A stretch of DNA of 32,971 nt from Parcubacteria group bacterium GW2011_GWA2_40_143 (GTDB taxonomy: Bacteria; Patescibacteriota; Minisyncoccia; UBA9983): NCBI GenBank assembly GCA_000996035.1, contig LBYH01000008.1:1-32971 (forward strand), read 5' to 3'. The position numbers and the translations under genes were made by a program. The notes under the pieces were generated by a model. It saw nothing but the letters and a program-made list of their open reading frames with translations, searched no databases and was not told the DNA's origin. Shown piece by piece: positions 1 through 7,000 of the stretch (its first letter is position 1; each line of letters begins with the position of its first letter).

Positions 1-598
1 TATATTTTGATGCTATATAGATAACTATATCCAATTATATACGAAAGCATCCCAATAAGTCAACTATTTACTATATCAATGTAGTGATATAGAGAACCAC
101 TGGAAGCAAATTATCCCTAAAATAAAGCACTTTTATGGGTATTTACTAAATAGACCATAGTCTCCCTTGGCGTTTCCGTAATATGACAAAAGTGTATTAT
201 TGCGGAAATGCGTACTGCAGGTCACCTTTAAGGTGCTTTCCAGTTTAAATATGCACAACACGCTCTGGCAACAAAGAGTATGTAAAGAGTCGCGCCTCGG
301 TCGCCGTGAGGGCGGAGAAAAGAGCAATCGAAATGTGATAAAATAATGATGCTCTTTTCGAAGACTGAAACGGCGAAGCAAAACCAAAAATTTTCCTTTC
401 CATTTCCTTTTCATTTCTTTTTCCGCTTCGCGGCGGGAGATCAGCTATGAGGAAAAGTCAAGCATTTCGGTAGATTGTTTTGTGCTTTAACATCATCCAG
501 ACAATGTTCACCATTTGCCTGCGTAAGCAGACGGGGAGCTTGCGAAAGTTTAGACAATTTTTGCCAGTTTTTAATACTTAAACCCGAGCGTAACAGAA
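1..598. other. Gene-free stretch at window start
   Basis: No convincing gene is seen. The 93-aa ORF on the minus strand (133-414) has low-complexity, Arg/Ser/Leu-rich translation, no ribosome-binding site and no recognisable family. The first 130 bases are very AT-rich. Bases 270-560 hold GC-richer islets with short inverted repeats, for example around GCCTGCGTAAGCAGAC, which could be part of a structured RNA or a decayed gene. I matched no RNA family, in particular no RNase P or tmRNA signature. Confidence 0.5.
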
Positions 599-1264
599 TT
601 ATAATGACTTATTCAGAGCAAACCACTCACCCTCACTGACTACTTCTTCTTTCCCATCTACAACTTTCAGTGCAGACTGGTCGTCCATTGCGTAGATAAT
701 TGAGGCCATCTCTTTTGTGGCATTTTCTATAAAATTTCTTCGTAGGTTCGGAGACCATTCAGAATTTAAGTGAGGCAAAAAATAAAAATCAACATATTTT
801 AATCCCTCCATTTCTGCTGTTTTACCCAAGTCTTCTCCATAAACTATCTGTGATATTTTTAGAGCCAAGTCAGGGTTGGTAATCATGCTTCCTGCGCTTA
901 CGCCTACATAAACCTTATCTTTCAATAATTCTGGTAGTAAATCTACAAGTCCAGATTTTCTAACCCAATCCATGAGATGATATGTATTGCCACCTTCAAA
1001 AAATAAAACATCGGCATTTCTTAATTTAGGTTCCCAAATTTTTCTATCAACAGCTGATATGTCAGCAATATCTATTTCAGCAAAATTTCTTTTCTGTAGA
1101 TTTACCAAATCGTTTATGAACCAATCTTTGTCACCAACTTCAACATTAGAAGCGGTGGGAATAAAAACAATTTTAGTATCTTCTGGTTTCTTTCCAACTA
1201 ATTCGAACAAGGCATTTGCAATACTGTCGTTAGTTAGACCGCCTGATGTTAATAACAATTTCAT
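599..1264 (-). CDS. Peptidase S51, dipeptidase E-like
   Basis: Predicted cytoplasmic serine peptidase of family S51 (PepE/cyanophycinase superfamily, class-I-glutamine-amidotransferase-like fold), which cleaves small peptides such as Asp-X dipeptides. The 221-aa product shows the family layout: N-terminal MKLLLTSGG, the GGNTYHL loop at about residues 93-99, and the nucleophile elbow GVSAGSM near residue 124, where Ser is the predicted nucleophile. A downstream His (FLPHLNSE) is where the family places the catalytic His. The ORF track starts at a GTG at 1270, but that codon lies between a -10 box and the ATG at 1264. An extended -10 six bases upstream implies a leaderless mRNA starting at 1264. 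Length is normal for the family. The exact substrate is unknown. Confidence 0.88.
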   Translation of the reverse strand: MKLLLTSGGLTNDSIANALFELVGKKPEDTKIVFIPTASNVEVGDKDWFINDLVNLQKRNFAEIDIADISAVDRKIWEPKLRNADVLFFEGGNTYHLMDWVRKSGLVDLLPELLKDKVYVGVSAGSMITNPDLALKISQIVYGEDLGKTAEMEGLKYVDFYFLPHLNSEWSPNLRRNFIENATKEMASIIYAMDDQSALKVVDGKEEVVSEGEWFALNKSL

Positions 1265-1270
1265 AATCAC

Positions 1271-1279
1271 ATTTTAGCA
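1271..1279 (-). promoter_or_regulatory. Extended -10 promoter, leaderless start of peptidase E
   Basis: On the minus strand TGC TAAAAT is followed by exactly six bases (GTGATT) and the ATG at 1264. A start site 7 nt past the -10 would fall on the A of the ATG, so the transcript should be leaderless. No good -35 is visible, as is common for extended -10 promoters. The same layout precedes tyrS. Confidence 0.65.
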
Positions 1280-1336
1280 TAATATCGTTATAATTTCCTC
1301 CGCTCTGGTACCGAGACGAGTTCGTATCTAGTTTCT

Positions 1337-1411
1337 TGGCTCCGCGACCAGGACTCGAACCTGGAACCAACTCCTTAACAGGGAGCTGCTCTACCATTGA
1401 GCTATCGCGGA
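1337..1411 (-). tRNA. tRNA-Asn (GTT)
   Basis: The minus-strand sequence folds as a tRNA. The acceptor arm TCCGCGA pairs with TCGCGGA. The D-arm is GCTCAATGGTAGAGC, the anticodon stem CTCC/GGAG encloses CTGTTAA with anticodon GTT (Asn), and the T-arm is CCAGG-TTCGAGT-CCTGG. The discriminator is G and the CCA tail is encoded. Total length is 75 nt including CCA, with no intron. The ORFs 1230-1493 (-) and 1336-1584 (+) that cross it are artefacts. Confidence 0.96.
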
Positions 1412-1496
1412 ATATATTTATTAAAAACACCTTATATGATACCGAAAATTGCCGAAAATGCAAACATCCACGGCTTGATATCCTCCCAAGCATTTT

Positions 1497-2252
1497 CTAT
1501 GTAGATAAGGCCGAGCTGCTTCTTTGGCGAGCGAACTTTCTTAGTTTTACTTCCTTAAGCGCCGGTTTTTCTTTAAGCTCATAGATGGTGTTCATTATTT
1601 TATCAGTGACTTCTTCCAAAGACATATTTTCAAAAAAATAAATCGGCTTGCCTATTATTACCTTTATTTTATTAAGTCCGAACAAGGTGCTTAATTTTGG
1701 CAAAAAAGGAACGGCTTTACTCATAACATTGTCGTTGCCGATTATTCTTACGGGTAATATGGGAGCGCCGGTTTGTTGGTGAAGAAAGGCTGCGCCAACT
1801 CTAGGTTTTTTTGGTGTTCCATTATTGTTAAAACCGCCTTCCGGATATATCCACACCCTACCTCCTTGCCTTAACAATCCTAAAGGTAAATCCAAAACAC
1901 TATTTAAGTGTTTATTATCCGCGTACTTCACTTTTGCCTTTGATATTTTTACCGCGCCCATTGCTTCCAGAAAAATCCTAATCGGAAATATTTTCCAACT
2001 GAAATATTTATCCATAACCAAAAATTTTACCGGCGCTATTTTTCTGAAGAAACTGCCATTGGTTAACAATACAGCCGCAGAAATACCGCTATCTATGTAG
2101 CTATTATGATTAGAGGTGAAGATAAAAGACTCATTGCCGATTTTTTTAAGATTTTCTTGACCTTTCACATCAAGGCTGTTAAAAATCTTTAATATAAAAT
2201 ATGAAAATATGCAGTAAGAAGTTTGTGATATTTTTATAAAAAATTTTATCAT
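1497..2252 (-). CDS. PlsC-type 1-acylglycerol-phosphate acyltransferase-like protein
   Basis: Predicted membrane-associated acyltransferase of the PlsC/LPLAT family, which transfers an acyl chain to lysophosphatidic acid or a related acceptor. In the 251-aa product, block I is NHNSYID (HX4D, about residues 48-54) and block III is YPEGGF (about 136-141), so both catalytic and acceptor-binding motifs are present. A hydrophobic N-terminus (residues 1-25) suggests membrane association. The start at 2252 is chosen over the track start at 2291 because AAGGGG lies just upstream of that ATG. It follows a 40-aa ORF and a strong promoter, so both are probably co-transcribed. CPR bacteria often lack full phospholipid synthesis, so it may remodel scavenged lipids (inference). 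Confidence 0.85.
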   Translation of the reverse strand: MIKFFIKISQTSYCIFSYFILKIFNSLDVKGQENLKKIGNESFIFTSNHNSYIDSGISAAVLLTNGSFFRKIAPVKFLVMDKYFSWKIFPIRIFLEAMGAVKISKAKVKYADNKHLNSVLDLPLGLLRQGGRVWIYPEGGFNNNGTPKKPRVGAAFLHQQTGAPILPVRIIGNDNVMSKAVPFLPKLSTLFGLNKIKVIIGKPIYFFENMSLEEVTDKIMNTIYELKEKPALKEVKLRKFARQRSSSALST

Positions 2253-2301
2253 ATTCCCCTTTTTACAAAAAAAGCGCCCAATAGGACGCATTTTCCGCTT
2301 T

Positions 2302-2424
2302 TTAAATTAATAAATTAAGACCGATAAAATTGAAAATTATTCCCGCCGGCATCTTCCCGAAACCGGTGAATAAGACTAAAATATCGTTGCTTTCAGTCAT
2401 TTTTTCTTTAAAATTGGCAAACAT
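2302..2424 (-). CDS. Small 40-aa ORF ahead of the acyltransferase
   Basis: A 40-codon minus-strand ORF (MFANFKEKMTESND...) ends in a hydrophobic stretch (IIFNFIGLNLLI). It is too short for the ORF track. Support comes from position: it is the first ORF downstream of a well-formed promoter and precedes the acyltransferase by about 50 nt. No strong Shine-Dalgarno is visible and no family is recognised. It may be a small membrane protein or just leader sequence. Confidence 0.35.
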   Translation of the reverse strand: MFANFKEKMTESNDILVLFTGFGKMPAGIIFNFIGLNLLI

Positions 2425-2450
2425 TGAATTTATCATATATTTGTTTTTGT

Positions 2451-2479
2451 AAGATAGCATATTTAGACAAAAAAGTCAA
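2451..2479 (-). promoter_or_regulatory. Sigma70-type promoter for the acyltransferase unit
   Basis: Minus strand: -35 TTGACT (2474-2479), 17-nt spacer, -10 TATCTT (2451-2456) with an extended TG. The spacing is ideal. It shares the TTGACTTTT -35 region with the island repeats and is a useful in-window reference for them. Confidence 0.7.
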
Positions 2480-2527
2480 ATTAAAATTTCCCATTGCTTT
2501 ACTACAAAAACACGCCATATTACAATT

Positions 2528-2806
2528 TTATACTCCCACTTTTTCTTCTAATATACCTACTCTACTTATTAAATCTGCTTCATTTATTTTTCTAAAATCG
2601 TACCTAATGTTGGTAACTTTATCATCAATAGTATCCAGCCGAACAAATACACGTTCAAATTTCATATCTATTTCCTCAAATTTTTTCTCCATTGTTTCAA
2701 AACGATTCTCCATTGTTTCAAATCTTTTCTCCACTCTTTCAAAACCCTTTGCTACCATTATGGCAAGATCTTCTAAAAGCTGCGACGTTGTTTTTTCATT
2801 TTCCAT
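2528..2806 (-). CDS. Small coiled-coil protein
   Basis: This 92-aa, highly charged protein is nearly all amphipathic helix. Heptad-like repeats such as RFETMENRFETMEKKFEEID (about residues 28-47) predict a parallel coiled coil, and the C-terminus (RVGILEEKVGV) continues the pattern. There is no signal peptide or membrane segment. Similar short coiled-coil proteins are common in Parcubacteria-type genomes, but no function is known to me. It has its own promoter and appears to be leaderless. It might be a structural or oligomerisation factor (inference only). Confidence 0.7.
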   Translation of the reverse strand: MENEKTTSQLLEDLAIMVAKGFERVEKRFETMENRFETMEKKFEEIDMKFERVFVRLDTIDDKVTNIRYDFRKINEADLISRVGILEEKVGV

Positions 2807-2812
2807 ATTTTT

Positions 2813-2840
2813 ATGATAACATACTAAATTATCTTGTAAA
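2813..2840 (-). promoter_or_regulatory. Promoter, leaderless start of coiled-coil gene
   Basis: Minus strand: -35 TTTACA (2835-2840), 16-nt spacer, extended -10 TGT TATCAT (-10 at 2813-2818), then exactly six bases before the ATG at 2806. This is the same leaderless geometry as at the peptidase, tyrS and proS. Confidence 0.6.
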
Positions 2841-2852
2841 CTCTCATCAACT

Positions 2853-4031
2853 TCACATCACTTTTATGAAATATCTTTTGCCTTTTTGAATTATATCGCC
2901 GTTTTTGACTTCTGTCTTTGGGTCGGTTATCACTTGACCGTTTATTTTAATGCCGTTTTGTTCCATATTTCTTCTGGCCTCGGCTTTTGACGTGGCTAAA
3001 CCGCTTTCCGTAAGAACTGAAATTATATCATAAGCGCTCGGCTTAAACTCCGGTATCTCGTCCGGAATTTCCTTCTTGCTGAAAGTTTTTATAAAATAAT
3101 CTTCCGCCTTTTTAGCATCCTCGTCTGAGTGATAGAATTTTACAATCTCGCTTGCCAATTTCATCTTAACATCTCTAGGGTTGGCTCCGTTTTCTATCTC
3201 TTTCCTGTAGCCTTCCACTTCTTCAAGACTGACTCTGGTGGCAAAGATAAAGTATTTGATTATAAGCTCATCGCCGAGAGACATGATTTTGCCGTACATA
3301 TCATTTGGCGTATCAAGCAAGTTTACCGTATTCCCCCAACTGGAACTCATCTTGCGGCCGTCCAAACCTTCTATAAGCGGGTTCATTATTATATCTTGCG
3401 GCTCTTGTCCGTATTGCCTTTGAAGCTCTCTGCCGGCTAAGATATTAAATCTCTGATCGGTGCCGCCTACTTCCACATCGGCCTTAACGTGCACGGAATC
3501 ATAACCTTGCATGAGCGGGTAAAGCACTTCTCTCAACGATACTCTCCTGCCTTCATCAAGTCTCTTTCTGATATTGTCTCTGGAAATAAATTCATTTACG
3601 GAAAAAGCATCCGCCTGCTTGCCTATCTCCTTAAAACCGAGCTGACCGAGCCAATGGCTGTTATAGAGCACTTCGCACTTCTCAATATCTATAATTTTGC
3701 CGGCTTGCTTAACATAATTTTTCATATTCTCTTCCACTTTTTCTTCCGAAAGCATCGGTCTCTCGCTGTCTTTATCCGAGGTGTCGCCGATTATACCGGT
3801 AAAGTCGCCGATTATAAAAACTATTTTATGTCCGAGTTCTTGAAAGTCGCGGAGCTTAAGAAGCGGCACCGTCCGTCCGAGATGGATGTTTGGGCTGGTG
3901 GGATCCACCCCGAATTTTACCCGCAGTTCTTTACCGCTCTCAAGCTTTTTCACGAGACTTTCTTTGTCTATTATCTCGCCGACTCCCCTTTCCAAAATCT
4001 CTTTTATTTTGTTTTTATCTGCCTTTAACAT
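2853..4031 (-). CDS. tyrS: Tyrosine--tRNA ligase
   Basis: Class I aminoacyl-tRNA synthetase that charges tRNA-Tyr in the cytoplasm. The 392-aa product has the HIGH-type signature NIHLGR (about residues 48-53), the tyrosine-pocket region VGGTDQRFNIL, and the KMSKS-type loop GRKMSSSWGN (about 225-234). The C-terminal 60 residues form an S4-type RNA-binding domain (SKAEARRNMEQNGIKING...GDIIQKGKRYF). Length and motifs match the bacterial TyrRS form with a C-terminal S4 domain. The start at 4031 is supported by an extended -10 six bases upstream, implying a leaderless mRNA. A 24-nt segment of its 3' end recurs at 32740. Confidence 0.96.
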   Translation of the reverse strand: MLKADKNKIKEILERGVGEIIDKESLVKKLESGKELRVKFGVDPTSPNIHLGRTVPLLKLRDFQELGHKIVFIIGDFTGIIGDTSDKDSERPMLSEEKVEENMKNYVKQAGKIIDIEKCEVLYNSHWLGQLGFKEIGKQADAFSVNEFISRDNIRKRLDEGRRVSLREVLYPLMQGYDSVHVKADVEVGGTDQRFNILAGRELQRQYGQEPQDIIMNPLIEGLDGRKMSSSWGNTVNLLDTPNDMYGKIMSLGDELIIKYFIFATRVSLEEVEGYRKEIENGANPRDVKMKLASEIVKFYHSDEDAKKAEDYFIKTFSKKEIPDEIPEFKPSAYDIISVLTESGLATSKAEARRNMEQNGIKINGQVITDPKTEVKNGDIIQKGKRYFIKVM

Positions 4032-4037
4032 AATCAG

Positions 4038-4046
4038 ATTTTAGCA
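4038..4046 (-). promoter_or_regulatory. Extended -10 promoter, leaderless start of tyrS
   Basis: Minus strand TGC TAAAAT, six bases (CTGATT), then the ATG at 4031. It is nearly identical to the peptidase E promoter at 1271-1279. Confidence 0.65.
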
Positions 4047-4063
4047 CTATTTCGTAATTCAAA

Positions 4064-7000
4064 CTAGAATTTAATTTCCTTCGTCCAATTAAACGTATCG
4101 GAGAAGTTATTTATAATGAGATCCAAAACGGTGGCCTTTTGCTTTGGCGTAAGCACGGTGAAAGTTTTGGATTGAGCTTCGTTGCCGAAAGCGTCAACGG
4201 ATACCGCCCTGAATTGATATATTACGCCTGGCTCCCATGAGGTGATTACGGCAATATGATTTAACGTAAGATCTTCATTTTCCATAGTACTCTTTGTGAA
4301 TTCGCCATTTTCTTTAATGTTAGCGCCTCTCTCATATACAACTTTGGTGGTAGAAGGCTCATCCGTTTTCCAATATATGATTGTTTGCACTTTATCGGTT
4401 GAGCCGGAAAGAATTGATGATTCCGCTCTCACTTGAACGATCTCCGGCGGAGCTTGATCTTTGGTGACTGAATAGGTGTCCAATTTTTTGGTGACTACAT
4501 TGTTAAAGTGATCAGTAGAACTTATCTCCAGAACGTACACGGTATCCGGCTGCATATTGGTAAGCATCACATTATGATCTTTGGAAAATTCCGGAAGTCC
4601 TTCGGTTTTAGCTTCTTTGGCATTTGGTTTGCCTCCTCTTATCGGCGTATAAATAACGGCGGAATTAGCGGGAATATTTGTCTTCCATGACACCGCTATA
4701 GATGTGTCTCCCACTCTTCTTACCTCTCCGCCAAAAATACTTGGCATTTCGGAATTGGTAGTGAAAGTAAAATCGGAAGAATATGCTTTGGCTCCCGCTT
4801 CCGATTCGGACATTAAGCGATAATGATATTTGGTGAAAGGCGTTAAACCTTTAAGGGTAATGCTGTGATTGATATTGTAATTGCTCGCGTTTTCCACACT
4901 GCCGGTATAAACATCGGGATCACTTGGGCTGTAATATTGGTCTTCAGAATAATAAACAGCGGCGGTGGACGGCTTATCAGTTTCCCATTTGACGGAAGCT
5001 TCGGTGGAAAGCGCGTCCACTCTCGGCTCCGTTTTAAGTTTGGGCGGCGGTATAAGTCTGGTGAGTTGCCTGAGTGAAGTAATGGCCGGCACAAGATCTT
5101 TCTCAAGAGCTGCTATTTGTTCCGGCGTTCTCTCGTTTGAGACAGTGGTTTCGGCATAAGATTCTGAGATATCGGTAAACTTGTTTATCACCATACTTAT
5201 TACATCTACCGGAGAAAAACTTCCGCCATCCGTCAAATCAATTCCTAAAATTTTATTTTTAAGGCTATCCATCTCTTCTTTCAAATCATCCCTTTCTTTT
5301 TTGATTACATCTCTTTCTCTTTTGACATTATTGTACATATCAAGACTAATACCGCCTCCGCTGCCACTGCCGCCTCCCCCGCCGGAAACAATAGTAGTGG
5401 TGTTTATGGTTTGTTGGGAAATATTTATTTGCTGTTCAAGGGTGGTAAATGAGCCTTCGCTGGAAGTAGCGGTATTGCTATTGCCGTCACTTGATACAAC
5501 CTGATAATAATAAGCAGTCTCATAAGATAAACCGCTAAGAGTAACGGAATGGTTTCTGGTAAGCGTTGAATCCGTATCCGTAGATGATGTAAGCGTTCCT
5601 GAAGTTGAGCCGTAATATACTTTGGAATTTGCCGGCTCGTCGGTAATCCATGTAATAACGGCTGTAGTATCGGCCACGGGCGAAGCGGCCACAGTAGAGA
5701 TTGCCGGCGCGGTGGCGTCTCCGGTGGTGAATTGGTAGATTTGCGAAGTGGTGTTGCTACCGATGGCATCTGTAGAACTGGCCCGATAATAATATGTGGT
5801 GCCTTCTGAGAGAGGTGACAATGTAATGGCGTGCGACGTGGCGGCGCTAGACGGTGTAGACGGAAAGAACGCACTGCTTGAAAGATCGGAAAAAGTGGAA
5901 TACTCCACTTGTGAAGTGGCGCTCTCGTTTGTATTCCAAGTAATACTCATGGAAGTATTGCTTACGGTAGAGGCGGTAACATCGGCAATATCAAACGATT
6001 CGGTGGCAAAAGTGTAATTGCTGGAAGTAGCCTGATTGCCGGAAGCGTCCGAAGATATAACCTTAAAGTTATAAGTAGAGGAAGGCAGCAGACTGCTTAA
6101 AGACACGGAATGGGTTCTGGTGAGTGTTGAGTTTAAGGTAGTAGTGGCGCCGTAGGCTGTGGTGGCGCCATAGATGACTTGAGAATCGGCCGTCTCATCG
6201 GTGATCCAAGTAATGGTTGCCGCGCTCCTACTAGTGGTGGAAGCCACGCCGGAAATGGTGGGTGGAGTTATATCAAGAGGCGTGGTTAAAGTATAATAAG
6301 TGGTGGTGCCGTTTGTAATGTTGTAATCGTATCCCCAATTATTATCGGCGTCTTGCGATTTTACGAAGAAATAATACTTCGTGCCGCCGGCTAGAGATGT
6401 CAAACTCACCGTTCTACTGGCGCTTAAAGTGGCCCAACCAGCTTCATTGTCTGACGCGGTAACCGGAGTGGTAGTGGAATAAAAAACATAACCGGAAGCG
6501 GCTTCGTTTGTATTCCATGCGATATCGGCTGATACATTTGAAACATTTATAACGGAAACATTGGATATGGTTGGTCCGTCATTGGTGCTGACAGTATAGC
6601 CGGAAGAAGAAGCGGTATTTGAAGACGCATCAGTGGAAAAAACTTTATAACTATAAGTGGTATTTGGCGTAAGGCCGGAAAGAGTGACGGAATGAGTCGT
6701 AACGTATGAATCTACCGTTGTTTGATTGGTGGTAAAGTCGGAACATGGCGCGACGCAATAACCCACAACTGAATTGGAGAGATTGTCCGTTGTCCATCTT
6801 ATTTCCGATGATTCTGTTTGAGTGCCATTTGACGATACGCTTGATATTACCGGCGGCACACTGCTTGAACCACCGCCTCCTTCTTCGCCGTCTTGAATGC
6901 CATTGGCCGTGCCGCTTACCGAAGAAGACATGTATGAATCATTACCATCGGCATCCACGGTTGCTATTTTATAATAATAAGTGGTGTCAGCTGACGCGGT

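Noticed and set aside
133-414. 93-aa minus-strand ORF
   Set aside because: Unlike any protein family, no ribosome-binding site or promoter, odd composition.
420-480. GAGGAAAAGTCAAG as part of an RNase P RNA
   Set aside because: Only loosely like the conserved GAGGAAAGTC block, and no other P RNA core motifs are seen nearby.
1230-1584. ORFs 1230-1493 (-) and 1336-1584 (+)
   Set aside because: Both cross a clear tRNA-Asn gene; they are shadows.
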